Shown piece by piece: positions 6,395 through 14,247 of a stretch of 25,531 bases of DNA. The stretch is from contig DASZNC010000121.1 in NCBI GenBank assembly GCA_035551615.1, forward strand, positions 1 through 25,531. Direction: 5' to 3'. The stretch's first letter is position 1; each line of letters starts with the position of its first letter. Made by a program: the position numbers and the translations under genes. Under the pieces are notes generated by a model. The model was not told the DNA's origin and did no database searches. It was given only the letters and a program-made list of their open reading frames with translations. The stretch is from JAKCDU01 sp035551615. Its GTDB lineage: Bacteria > Actinomycetota > Acidimicrobiia > Acidimicrobiales > Palsa-688.

Positions 6395-8503
6395 ATGGCC
6401 GTTACGCCGCCCCCCGAAGCCGCCCGCCGACCCCACGACCTGACCGCCCACGGACGGACCCGGGTGGACGACTGGTACTGGCTCCGCGATCGCGACGACC
6501 CCGAGGTCATCGCCTACCTGGAGGCCGAGAACGCCTACACCGACCAGATAATGGCGCCGACGATCCCCCTTCAGGACGTCCTGTTCGAGGAGATCCGCGG
6601 CCGGGTCCACGAGACCGACGCCGGCCCCCCGGCCCGCTCCGGCGCGTGGTGGTACTACTCCCGGACCGAAGAGGGACGGCAGTACCCGCGGATGTGCCGC
6701 CGCCCGGCCGGAACGGGCCAGCAGGCATCCGAGATCGCCGAGCAGGCCCGGGCCGGGACGCCGGCCGACGAGCAGGTCATCCTCGACGAGAACGAACTGT
6801 CCGAGGGCGACTATCTGGCGGTGGGCGTATTCGACCTGAGTCCTGACCACCACCTATTGGCCTACGCCGTCGACCACGACGGGTCGGAGGAATACTCGCT
6901 TTGCTTCCGGGATCTCGGCTGCGGCGCCGATCTGCCCGACCGGGTCGAGGGCGTCTACTACGGCTCGGCCTGGGCGACCGACAACCGCACGTTCCTCTAC
7001 ACCCGCCCCGACGATGCCATGCGGCCCTGGCAGGTGTGGTGTCACGTGCTGGGCACGGCCCCGACCGATGACCGCCTGCTCTTCCAGGAGGACGACGAGC
7101 GCTTCTTCGTCGAGGTCGGCCTGAGCCGGTCGGAGAGGAGGATCCTCATCACCTCGGCCAGCAAGACCTCAACGGAAGTGCGCTGGATCGACGCCGCCCA
7201 CCCCCTGGACCGGTCGCCGGAAGTGCTGATCGGGCGGCGGCCGGAGGTGGAATACGAAGCCGACCACGACGGCGACGGCTGGTGGATTCTCACGAATGCG
7301 CCGGACGCGACCGGGCGGCCGGCCACCAACTTCGAACTTCACCGCTGGCCGGACGGCGGCGATGCGGTCGTCGTCGTGGCCCATCGCGACGACGTCAAGC
7401 TGGAAGGCGTCGACGCCTTCGCCGCCTTCACCGTCGTGTCGGAGCGGTCGGCCACCGACGGGCTGGAGCGCCTGCGCATCATCGAGCGGGACGGCAACCA
7501 GCACGTGGTCGAGCAGCCGGAGGCGGCCTACAGCCTGCTCGGCGGCCAGAACCCGGACTGGGCCCAGACCACCTACCGCTTCGGCTACACCTCGCTCGTC
7601 ACCCCCCGTACCTCCATCGACTACGACGTGGCCGGAAGGCACCGGGAACCGGTGTGGACCCAGCTCGTGCCCGGGTACGACCCGGCCCGCTTCCAGACGA
7701 CCCGCATCTGGGCGGAGGCGCCCGACGGCACCAAGGTCCCGGTCTCGCTCGTCGCCCGGGCCGATCTGGCCGCCGACGGCCGGGCCCCCGGCCTGCTCGT
7801 CGGCTACGGCGCCTACGAGTTCAGCCTGGATCCCAACTTCTCGGCCATCCAGCTGAACCTGGTCGAGCGGGGGGCGGTGTACGCCATCGCCCACGTCCGC
7901 GGCGGGGGCGAGATGGGCCGGCGCTGGTACGAGCAGGGGCGGATGGAGCACAAGGCCAACACGTTCACCGACTTCATCGCCTGCGCCGAGGCGCTGGTCG
8001 CCTCCGGCTGGGTCGACCGCGACCGGCTGGTCGCCCGGGGCGGCAGCGCCGGCGGGCTGCTGATGGGCGCGGTCACCAACATGCGGCCCGACCTGTGGCG
8101 GGCCATCGTGGCCGAAGTGCCGTTCGTCGACGTCGTGACGACGATGTCGGACACGTCACTGCCGCTGACCGTGACCGAGTGGGAGGAGTGGGGTGACCCG
8201 GTGCACGACGCCGACGCATTCGCCCGGATGCTGTCGTACTCGCCCTACGACAACGTGGAGGCCAGGCCCACCTGGCCGGCGATCTACGCCTCCGCCGGCC
8301 TCAACGATCCGCGGGTGGGGTTCTGGGAGCCGGCCAAGTGGGTCGCCCGACTCCGTTCGGTCGGCGCCGGGCACCACGGGCGCCCGGTGCTGCTGCGCAC
8401 CGAACTGGGCGCCGGGCACGGCGGCCCTTCGGGCCGCTACGACACGTGGCGCGATGAGGCACGGATACAGGCCTTCATTCTCGGCCAGATGGGGCTGGCC
8501 TGA
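6395..8503 (+). CDS. ptrB: Oligopeptidase B (S9 family serine peptidase)
   Basis: A 702-residue prolyl-oligopeptidase-fold (S9A) serine peptidase, most like oligopeptidase B, which cleaves short peptides after Arg or Lys in the cytoplasm. The N-terminal segment RRPHDLTAHGRTRVDDWYWLRDRDDPEVIAYLEAEN is typical of S9A. The central region should form the beta-propeller, and the C-terminal alpha/beta-hydrolase holds the triad: Ser551 in GGSAGG, Asp638 in GLNDPRVGFWEPAKW and His675 in GAGHGG. The HVRGGGEMGRRWYEQGR block before the Ser is also characteristic. Length agrees with E. coli PtrB (about 690). No signal peptide is visible. ATG 6395 gives the expected N-terminus. The last 29 bases overlap the 3' end of the convergent FtsH-like gene. 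Confidence 0.93.
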   Translation: MAVTPPPEAARRPHDLTAHGRTRVDDWYWLRDRDDPEVIAYLEAENAYTDQIMAPTIPLQDVLFEEIRGRVHETDAGPPARSGAWWYYSRTEEGRQYPRMCRRPAGTGQQASEIAEQARAGTPADEQVILDENELSEGDYLAVGVFDLSPDHHLLAYAVDHDGSEEYSLCFRDLGCGADLPDRVEGVYYGSAWATDNRTFLYTRPDDAMRPWQVWCHVLGTAPTDDRLLFQEDDERFFVEVGLSRSERRILITSASKTSTEVRWIDAAHPLDRSPEVLIGRRPEVEYEADHDGDGWWILTNAPDATGRPATNFELHRWPDGGDAVVVVAHRDDVKLEGVDAFAAFTVVSERSATDGLERLRIIERDGNQHVVEQPEAAYSLLGGQNPDWAQTTYRFGYTSLVTPRTSIDYDVAGRHREPVWTQLVPGYDPARFQTTRIWAEAPDGTKVPVSLVARADLAADGRAPGLLVGYGAYEFSLDPNFSAIQLNLVERGAVYAIAHVRGGGEMGRRWYEQGRMEHKANTFTDFIACAEALVASGWVDRDRLVARGGSAGGLLMGAVTNMRPDLWRAIVAEVPFVDVVTTMSDTSLPLTVTEWEEWGDPVHDADAFARMLSYSPYDNVEARPTWPAIYASAGLNDPRVGFWEPAKWVARLRSVGAGHHGRPVLLRTELGAGHGGPSGRYDTWRDEARIQAFILGQMGLA

Positions 8504-10280
8504 TCTCGGCCGGATCCGTCTCCCGCAGATCCACGACCCGGTCGGCGTGGACGGCAGCGGCGTGCTCGAGGACGTCGGTGATCTCGTAGCCGATCAGTTC
8601 CTTGCGATCGAGGAGGGCGTCGCGCAACGCCTCGACCAGGTAGCGATGATCGCCGATCAGTTCCCGCACGTCGCTGCGGGCCCGGTCGAGGATGTCGTCC
8701 AGACGCTGGCGGGAGACCTCGTCGCTCAGCACCTTGGCCACCAGGTTGACCGCTCCGGTGTGGGCCGCGTCGATCGAGATCAGAGAGCCGGCCATACCGA
8801 AGCTGCCGATCATGGCCGCCGCCGTTTCGGTGGCGGCCAACAGGTCGCCGGCCACGCCGGTCCCGGTGTCACCGAAGAACGTCTCCTCGGCGACCAGGCC
8901 GCCCATGGCGATACGGATCAGGGCTTCGACCTCCGACTTGGTCCGGGTGAACCGCTCCTCGGTCTCGGAGTGGGCGAGCAGGCCGAGGGCCACGCTCCGT
9001 TTCACGATCGACAGCACTTCCAGCTTCCGGTCCGGGGCCACCAGCCAGGCGGTGACGGCGTGGCCGGCCTCGTGGGTGGCGATGGCGATGCGCTCCCGCT
9101 CGACGTAGGCGTAGGGCTGGGCCACGCCCAGCTCGACGGTCATCTTGGCCCTCTGCAGGTCCTCCCAGCCCAGCTGTTCCGAGCCCCGGCGCAGAGCCCA
9201 GACGAGGGCCTCGTCGAGCAGGTTCTCGATCATGACCGGCGAGTAGCCCATGGTCGTGGCCGCCAGGGTGTCGCGGTACTCGTCCTCATCGAGGACGGCC
9301 TCGTGGCTCTTGCGGCTCAGGTAGTAGTCGAAGATCTCGCGCCGTCCGGCCCGGCTGGGCAGATCGACGTTGATGATGCGGTCGAAACGGCCGGGGCGCA
9401 GCATGGCTGCGTCCAGGTCACGGGCCCGGTTGGTGGCCCCGATCACGAGAATGTTGGCCGACCGGAACGCCGGCTTCTTGATCACGTGGCCGGCCGGGAG
9501 GAATCGGTTGACCAGGTCGATGAGGCTGCCCTTGAGCCGGGCGCTGGGCGGCGGCTCGTCGAAGGATTGCAGCTGGATGAGCATCTCGTTGACGACGCTG
9601 GTGAAGCCGGCGGCTCCGCTGTTGCTCATGGCCTCCCGGCTGAGGCCGATGGCGTCGATCTCCTCGATGAAGCCGATGGCGCCGCCTTCGCGCCGGGCGT
9701 AGGAACGCAGCGCCTTGAAGTAGGCCCTGATCTTGCGGTTGGTCATGCCGTAGAAGTGGGACTGGAAGGCCGACGAGTTCACGAACAGGAACGGCACGTT
9801 GGCCTCGGCCGCCATGGCCTTGGCGATGAACGTCTTGCCTGTTCCCGGCGGCCCCTCGAACAGGACACCGCGCCTCGGGGTGCCCCCCATACGGTCCTTG
9901 AACGTCTGGTGGGCGAGGAACAGGTTGAGTGTCTTGACGACCTCCTCGACGACGACCTCGGCGCCCTTGACGTCGCTCAGCGTGACGCCGATCTCCTCGG
10001 GTCGGTAGAGCACGTGCGGCGACCGGCCCATCGCCATGAGCGGAACGGTGACGGCGATCACCATGATCGTGATGAGGATGACGGCCGGCAGGTAGTGACT
10101 GATGCCGGCCGGCATGTGCACCGACGGCAGCCCGAAGAGCTCGATGGCCACTTCGACGGTCAGCACGACGGCCAGGAGCCAGGCGACCTTCCGTAGCCGG
10201 AACTGCCGGTAGCGCTCCCGCGCCGCCGATACGTCCGCCGACTTGAGCACATCCGATTGCGCCAATGAGAGCGTGTCCAC
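8475..10280 (-). CDS. FtsH-like AAA+ zinc metalloprotease with atypical Walker B motif
   Basis: A 601-residue membrane-anchored AAA+ ATPase fused to an M41 peptidase, predicted to extract and degrade membrane or cytosolic proteins. In order: an N-terminal cytosolic tail; two hydrophobic segments (about 32-50 and 62-84) with a loop far shorter than the periplasmic domain of E. coli FtsH; Walker A GPPGTGKT (143-150); pore-like HFYG (175-178); Walker B region FIEEID (204-209); second region of homology ATNRARDLDAAMLRPGRFDR (282-301); zinc site HEAGH (403-407); likely third ligand Asp479. Two features are odd: canonical FIDEID is FIEEID, and about 30 extra residues (241-275) lie between Walker B and the second homology region. 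GTG 10280 is supported by GGGGAGG 7 bases upstream. It is probably a paralogue rather than the housekeeping FtsH. Confidence 0.9.
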   Translation of the reverse strand: MDTLSLAQSDVLKSADVSAARERYRQFRLRKVAWLLAVVLTVEVAIELFGLPSVHMPAGISHYLPAVILITIMVIAVTVPLMAMGRSPHVLYRPEEIGVTLSDVKGAEVVVEEVVKTLNLFLAHQTFKDRMGGTPRRGVLFEGPPGTGKTFIAKAMAAEANVPFLFVNSSAFQSHFYGMTNRKIRAYFKALRSYARREGGAIGFIEEIDAIGLSREAMSNSGAAGFTSVVNEMLIQLQSFDEPPPSARLKGSLIDLVNRFLPAGHVIKKPAFRSANILVIGATNRARDLDAAMLRPGRFDRIINVDLPSRAGRREIFDYYLSRKSHEAVLDEDEYRDTLAATTMGYSPVMIENLLDEALVWALRRGSEQLGWEDLQRAKMTVELGVAQPYAYVERERIAIATHEAGHAVTAWLVAPDRKLEVLSIVKRSVALGLLAHSETEERFTRTKSEVEALIRIAMGGLVAEETFFGDTGTGVAGDLLAATETAAAMIGSFGMAGSLISIDAAHTGAVNLVAKVLSDEVSRQRLDDILDRARSDVRELIGDHRYLVEALRDALLDRKELIGYEITDVLEHAAAVHADRVVDLRETDPAEIRPAPSGRE

Positions 10281-10363
10281 CCGGGCCTCCCCTTCTGTCG
10301 TCCGCCAACCGCGGTACCCAAAAGTAAGCCTCGGGCGGATTGTGCCGCCCCTCCCAGACGCCA

Positions 10364-10381
10364 TTTTCCGGCTTTTCCGGC
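10364..10381. repeat. Tandem 9-base repeat upstream of the FtsH-like gene
   Basis: TTTTCCGGC occurs twice head to tail (10364-10372 and 10373-10381), and a partial third copy (TCCGG) starts at 10384. The T-rich tracts stand out from the local composition. It lies about 85-100 bases upstream of the FtsH-like start in the 164-base gap 10281-10444, in a plausible position for an upstream activator site. No clear -35/-10 pair was found; TACTTT on the minus strand near 10320-10325 is a possible -10. Confidence 0.4.
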
Positions 10382-10396
10382 AATCCGGGAATCGGC

Positions 10397-10406
10397 GGTT
10401 AAAGGA
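10397..10406. repeat. 3'-end motif copy 1 (GGTTAAAGGA)
   Basis: A variant of a ten-base motif found four times in the window, here 38 bases downstream of the MBL-hydrolase stop. Flanking TCGG (10392-10395) and CCGA (10412-10415) can pair, which would place AAAGGA in a loop. The other copies are at 14236-14245, 19446-19455 and 25452-25461. Confidence 0.4.
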
Positions 10407-10444
10407 ACAGGCCCGACACGCCGAAACGCCGCCCTCCGGCCCGT

Positions 10445-11272
10445 CTACAGGGAGATACGCAGGCCCTCGAAGGCAGCCAATATCTCCGGATCGCCCGGTC
10501 CGGCCGACGCCCGGGCTTCAGCCAGCAACCGGTCCAGACAGTCGTCGCCGTGGGACGGATCGTGGTGGAACATCACCAGCTTCTTCACGCCCGCCTTGCG
10601 CCCGACCCGGATGGCGTAGTCGATCGTGCAGTGACCCCAGTGGGACTTCTCGGCGAACTCGGCCCGGGTGTACTGGGCGTCGTGGATGAGCACGTCGGCG
10701 CCGGCGGCCAGTTCGAGCACCGTCTCGGAGATGGTGTCGAGGTCGGGGGGCGCCTGATGGTCGCTGATGTAGGTCACGACCCTGCCCCCCAGGCTGACGC
10801 GGTAGCCGACGGTCGGCCCGACGTGGGGCACCGGCCGCACCAGCACCTCGGCGTCGCCGATACGGAAGTCGTCCTTCAACACCTCATGGAAACGGTAGGT
10901 ACCCCGCAGGTCCGACACCCGGACCGGGAAGTAGGGAGGGCGCATGAAGTCGTCGATCAGATCCTTCAGGGCGCCTTCGTCCTGCTGGGGGCCGTAGATG
11001 TCGAAGCGGGCCCCGTCGCGGTCGGCGGCCGGGAAGAACGGGAGACCCTGGACGTGATCCCAATGGATGTGGGTGACCAGGGCGGTGCCCGCGAACGTGC
11101 CGTCGAGGGGCTGGGTCTCGCCGAAGGACCGCAGCCCGGTGCCCAGGTCGAAGACGATCGGATCGGCGCCGGGCGACGTCAAGCCCACGCAGGCCGTGTT
11201 GCCTCCGTAGCGGATGTTCGCCCCCGAAGGACACGGGCACGAACCCCTAACGCCGTAGAACGTCAAATCCAA
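10445..11272 (-). CDS. MBL-fold metallo-hydrolase
   Basis: A 275-residue metallo-beta-lactamase-fold enzyme. The N-terminus LTFYGVRGSCPCPSGANIRYGGNTACV and FDLGTGLRSFG are typical of a bacterial subfamily related to RNase Z/PhnP/phosphodiesterases. The metal motif HxHxDH is intact as THIHWDHVQG (His68, His70, Asp72, His73). Later metal-ligand candidates are LIHDAQYT, KSHWGHCT and FHHDPSHGDD. The substrate is unknown; cyclic nucleotide or phosphodiester hydrolysis is only a possibility. The TTG at 11272 (or a second TTG at 11266) is chosen because YGVRGS should lie within about ten residues of the start and GGGGGT lies upstream. The frame is open to 11890, but that stretch is antisense-like or shifted through maoC and uses codons (AAT, CTA, AGT) rare in neighbouring genes. 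It follows the MaoC gene by 86 bases on the same strand. Confidence 0.88.
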   Translation of the reverse strand: MDLTFYGVRGSCPCPSGANIRYGGNTACVGLTSPGADPIVFDLGTGLRSFGETQPLDGTFAGTALVTHIHWDHVQGLPFFPAADRDGARFDIYGPQQDEGALKDLIDDFMRPPYFPVRVSDLRGTYRFHEVLKDDFRIGDAEVLVRPVPHVGPTVGYRVSLGGRVVTYISDHQAPPDLDTISETVLELAAGADVLIHDAQYTRAEFAEKSHWGHCTIDYAIRVGRKAGVKKLVMFHHDPSHGDDCLDRLLAEARASAGPGDPEILAAFEGLRISL

Positions 11273-11310
11273 ATTCGAGGCACCCCCAGATGAACTCCCG
11301 ACGAAGTTAC

Positions 11311-11362
11311 TTAGATTCGTACCCCGGAGGGCGGCGATGTGACCAAAGGCATAGGAATCTAA
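11311..11362. repeat. Inverted repeat between the MaoC and MBL genes
   Basis: Arms TTAGATTC (11311-11318) and GAATCTAA (11355-11362) are perfect 8-base reverse complements with a 36-base spacer. The right arm includes the TAG stop of the MaoC gene (11359-11361). This gap is noticeably more AT-rich than its neighbours. It could fold as an intercistronic hairpin in the mRNA, or be two half-sites for a regulator. No T-tract follows, so it is not a classical terminator. Confidence 0.35.
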
Positions 11363-11871
11363 TCCCAGACATCGTCGCCATACGGCCGCCGGCGGGTCGG
11401 TGCCGCCTCCGCCTTCCAGACCATGAGCCGCCGTTTGAAGTAGCAGACCTCCTCGCCCCGCTGATTGAACGCCTTCGTCTCGACCGTGACGACGCCGCGG
11501 TCCGGCTTGGACTTCGACTCCTGCTTGTCGAGGACCCGGGTCTCGGCGTAGATCGTGTCGCCGTGGAAGGTCGGCTTCTTGTGGGTGAGCTGCTCCACCT
11601 CGAGGTTGGCGATGCACGACCCGCTGACGTCGGGCACGCTCATCCCGAGCACGATGCTGTAGACCAGGTTGCCGACCACGACGTTCTGACCCTGCACCGT
11701 CTCGTGCTCGGCGAACCAGGCGTTGGTGTGGAGCGGGTGGTGGTTCATCGTGATCATGCAGAACAGATGGTCGTCGTACTCGGTGATCGTCTTGCCCGGC
11801 CAGTGCCGGTAGATGTCGCCGGGCTCGAAGTCCTCCAGGTAGCGGCCGAACGGGCGGTCGTAGGTGGTCAT
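11359..11871 (-). CDS. MaoC-family hydratase, probable mesaconyl-CoA hydratase role
   Basis: A 170-residue single hot-dog-domain protein of the MaoC (enoyl-CoA hydratase 2-like) family. The hydratase motif is MNHHPLHTNAWFAEH, with conserved His48; the usual catalytic Asp five residues earlier is Asn43. The block GNLVYSIVLGMSVPDVSGS and the later PTFHGDTIYAETRVLDKQESKS, where the hot-dog strands bring substrates to the interface, are typical of the subgroup that sits beside CitE-like lyases in actinobacteria. Given the nearby methylsuccinyl-CoA-dehydrogenase-like and methylmalyl-CoA-lyase-like genes, hydration of mesaconyl-CoA to methylmalyl-CoA is the likely role. This is inferred from context; classical proteobacterial mesaconyl-CoA hydratases are about twice as long. 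ATG 11871 is preferred; an in-frame ATG at 11892 would add seven residues. It is divergent from the methyltransferase gene. Confidence 0.75.
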   Translation of the reverse strand: MTTYDRPFGRYLEDFEPGDIYRHWPGKTITEYDDHLFCMITMNHHPLHTNAWFAEHETVQGQNVVVGNLVYSIVLGMSVPDVSGSCIANLEVEQLTHKKPTFHGDTIYAETRVLDKQESKSKPDRGVVTVETKAFNQRGEEVCYFKRRLMVWKAEAAPTRRRPYGDDVWD

Positions 11872-11914
11872 CGCCGCCCACGCTAGACACATCCGGGCCT
11901 AACGTTCCCCTCCT

Positions 11915-12571
11915 GTGATCGAACTGGAGTTGCGCAACGACGTCTACCGCCGGCCCCTGGCCACCGCCCTGGACCGCCTCGGCCTGAGGGAGGGCTGGCG
12001 CTGCGCCGACGTCGGGGCCGGCGGGGGTGACGTCACCGTCGCCCTGGCCCGCATCGTCGGGCGGGACGGCCGGGTCTACGCGGTCGACTCCGACCCGGCC
12101 CGTCGCGACGAAGTAGCGGCGGCGGCGGCCGAGGCGGCCCAGGCCCAGGTGGTGGCCATCACCCAGGCCGGCGAGGAGCTCACCCTCCCCGAGCCGGTCG
12201 ACCTGGCCTACTGCCGGTTCCTACTCCTCCACGTGCACGAGCCGGGGCTGGTCCTGCGCCGGATGGGCGCGGCCGTGCGCCCCGGCGGGTGGGTGGTCGC
12301 CCAGGAGCCGGTGACCTCGGCCGGCCGGGTGGACGGCGACCCGCTGTCCATGCCCGACGCCCGCCACCCCGACGTGGGGGCGGTGCTGCCCGCCCTGATA
12401 CGCGACGCCGGGCTCGAGCTGGTCGACGCGTGGGCCGAGGCGCCGGCCTGGGCCGGTCCCTCCCCGGTAGCCGAGTACCTGGAGGCGCTGACCGAGGTCG
12501 ACCCCGGCGATGCGCCGGTCCTGTTGCCGCCACTGGTCACGGTCGTCGCCCGCCGGCCGGGCGGGGCGTAG
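11915..12571 (+). CDS. Class I SAM-dependent methyltransferase
   Basis: A 218-residue Rossmann-fold methyltransferase. Motif I is clear: CADVGAGGGDVTVALA (about residues 30-45), followed by GRVYAVDSDPARRDEV with the acidic residue that binds the SAM ribose. A motif IV-like stretch LAYCRFLLLHV follows, then LRRMGAAVRPGGWVVAQEP (post-motif III). The C-terminal third (from about 150) is shorter than in family members with full substrate caps. The acceptor is unknown. The GTG at 11915 has no Shine-Dalgarno on this strand, so it may be leaderless; the upstream gene is divergent. It ends 18 bases before the acyl-CoA dehydrogenase gene and is probably co-transcribed with it. Its place in an ethylmalonyl-CoA-type cluster is not explained by known pathway chemistry. 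Confidence 0.82.
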   Translation: MIELELRNDVYRRPLATALDRLGLREGWRCADVGAGGGDVTVALARIVGRDGRVYAVDSDPARRDEVAAAAAEAAQAQVVAITQAGEELTLPEPVDLAYCRFLLLHVHEPGLVLRRMGAAVRPGGWVVAQEPVTSAGRVDGDPLSMPDARHPDVGAVLPALIRDAGLELVDAWAEAPAWAGPSPVAEYLEALTEVDPGDAPVLLPPLVTVVARRPGGA

Positions 12572-12589
12572 TCGGTACTGTCGAGCGTC

Positions 12590-14185
12590 ATGGCCACCTC
12601 GCTCCCCCCTCTGTCCGCCGCGGCCGACGCCGTCTCCCTCGCCCGCTCGCTGGTCGACACCACGGCCCACCACCTGGCCGGGATGGGCCCTGGCCGCCTC
12701 GATGCCAACCAGGCGGTGGCGTACGACCTGGCGCACGGGGCGGCGGCGGTGGAAACGGCGCGGGCGGCGCTCGGCTACGGCGCCCACGGTCCGCTCGAGG
12801 CGTCGTTGGCGTGCGCCTTCGCGGCCGAGGCCATCTGGGATCTGGCCGGCCGGGTGCTCGGCCGGGAGGAAGAATGGGGGGTCGGCCCGGACGCCCTCGA
12901 CGGCGCCCTCGATTTCGTGCGGGCCTGGCGCAAGCCCGAGGTGCTGGCCTCACTGGCCACGACGCCCGGTCCCAACCATCTAGACGGCGACTTCGAACTG
13001 GTCGCCGGCACCTTCCGACGCTTCGCCGAGGACCGCATCGCCCCGGTCGCCGAGCACATCCACCGCCGCAACGAGGACATCCCCGAGGACATCATCCGCG
13101 GTCTCGGCGAGCTGGGCGCGTTCGGCCTGTCCATCCCCGAGGAGTACGGCGGCTTCGCCTCCGGCGGCGAGCACGACTACATGGGCATGGTGATCGCCAC
13201 CGAGGAGCTGTCCCGGGGATCGCTCGGTGCCGGCGGCTCGCTCATCACCCGCCCGGAGATCCTGGCCCGAGCTCTGCTCAAAGGCGGGACCGAGGAACAG
13301 AAACAGCGCTGGCTGCCCAAGCTGGCGACCGGTGAGATCATGGCCGGCGTGTCGGTGACCGAGCCCGACTTCGGCTCGGACGTGGCCGGGATCACGCTGG
13401 TCGCCGCCCCCGACGGCGACGACTGGGTGCTGTCCGGCACCAAGACGTGGTCGACGTTCGCGGCCCGGGCCGACGTGCTCATGGTCCTGGCCCGCACCGA
13501 CCCCGACCGCTCGAAGGGCCACCGGGGTCTCTCGGTCTTCGTCGTGCCCAAGGAGCGGGCCGACGGGCACGGCTTCCGCCTGGCCCAGCCCGGCGGCGGC
13601 CGGCTCGAGGGCCGGCCGATCGACACCATCGGGTACCGGGGGATGCACTCCTACGAGCTGTCCTTCGACCGCTGGCAGGTCCCGGGCGACCACCTGATCG
13701 GGGGGCCGGCCGGCGCCGGACGGGGCTTCTACCTGCAGATGGAGGGATTCGAGAACGGCCGCCTGCAGACAGCCGCCCGCGCCGTCGGGGTCATGCAGGC
13801 GGCCTACGAGGCGGCCCGCGCCTACGCCGAGGGTCGGGTCGTCTTCGGCCAGCCGATCGCCGCCTATCAGCTGACGCAGGTCAAGCTGGGTCGCATGGCG
13901 GCCATCATCTGTGCCGCCCGCCAGTACATGTACGAGGTGGCCCGGCTCATGGCCAAGGGGGAGGGCGCCCTGGAAGCGTCGATGATCAAGGCCTACGTGT
14001 GCCGGGCCGCCGAATGGGTGGCCCGCGAGGCGATGCAGATCCACGGCGGCATGGGCTACGCCGAGGAGTACCCGGTCAGCCGCCTGTTCGTCGACGCCCG
14101 GGTCCTGTCGATCTTCGAGGGCGCCGACGAGACGTTGGCATTGAAGGTCGTGGCCCGGCGTCTGGTGGACGCGGCCCGCTCCTAG
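12590..14185 (+). CDS. mcd: Long acyl-CoA dehydrogenase, probable (2S)-methylsuccinyl-CoA dehydrogenase
   Basis: A 531-residue FAD acyl-CoA dehydrogenase with an extra N-terminal helical region of about 130 residues before the usual core (DFELVAGTFRRFAEDRIAPVAEHI). Ordinary family members are about 380-400 residues; this extension is known from methylsuccinyl-CoA dehydrogenase (Mcd) of the ethylmalonyl-CoA pathway, which makes mesaconyl-CoA. Core blocks are IPEEYGGF, GVSVTEPDFGSDVAGI (flavin and acyl-CoA contact), VLSGTKTWSTFAARADVLMVLARTD, VFGQPIAAYQLTQVKLG, QIHGGMGYAEEYPVSRLFVDARV and SIFEGADE. Glu510 in the last block is aligned with the catalytic base of medium-chain enzymes. ATG 12590 gives a natural start 18 bases after the methyltransferase stop. 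It is convergent with the CitE-like lyase gene. The specific substrate is inferred from the architecture and neighbours; another branched acyl-CoA is the alternative. Confidence 0.82.
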   Translation: MATSLPPLSAAADAVSLARSLVDTTAHHLAGMGPGRLDANQAVAYDLAHGAAAVETARAALGYGAHGPLEASLACAFAAEAIWDLAGRVLGREEEWGVGPDALDGALDFVRAWRKPEVLASLATTPGPNHLDGDFELVAGTFRRFAEDRIAPVAEHIHRRNEDIPEDIIRGLGELGAFGLSIPEEYGGFASGGEHDYMGMVIATEELSRGSLGAGGSLITRPEILARALLKGGTEEQKQRWLPKLATGEIMAGVSVTEPDFGSDVAGITLVAAPDGDDWVLSGTKTWSTFAARADVLMVLARTDPDRSKGHRGLSVFVVPKERADGHGFRLAQPGGGRLEGRPIDTIGYRGMHSYELSFDRWQVPGDHLIGGPAGAGRGFYLQMEGFENGRLQTAARAVGVMQAAYEAARAYAEGRVVFGQPIAAYQLTQVKLGRMAAIICAARQYMYEVARLMAKGEGALEASMIKAYVCRAAEWVAREAMQIHGGMGYAEEYPVSRLFVDARVLSIFEGADETLALKVVARRLVDAARS

Positions 14186-14235
14186 CGCGCCGTCCGGCGC
14201 CACCTGGTGGGCGGGGCGGGGGTGGAACGGGCCGG

Positions 14236-14245
14236 TCCTTTGACC
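14236..14245. repeat. 3'-end motif copy 2 (TCCTTTGACC / GGTCAAAGGA)
   Basis: An exact copy of the ten-base motif in the 62-base convergent gap, 50 bases after the mcd-like stop and 2 bases beyond the lyase stop on the other strand. GGTC (14234-14237) and GACC (14242-14245) form a short perfect stem with a four-base loop. Confidence 0.45.
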
Positions 14246-14247
14246 AC

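Noticed and set aside
8193..10196. A 667-codon plus-strand open frame opposite the FtsH-like gene
   Set aside because: It is a shadow of third-position GC bias: the translation is low-complexity and H/D/G/V-rich, and the opposite strand encodes a clear AAA+ metalloprotease with all motifs.
11273..11358. A tRNA or other structured RNA in the AT-richer gap
   Set aside because: No T-loop GGTTCRANNCC sequence or acceptor-stem pairing could be found.
10445..11890. The MBL-hydrolase frame read as one 481-residue protein
   Set aside because: The upstream part overlaps the MaoC gene in another frame and has no MBL features; YGVRGS marks the true N-terminus near 11272.
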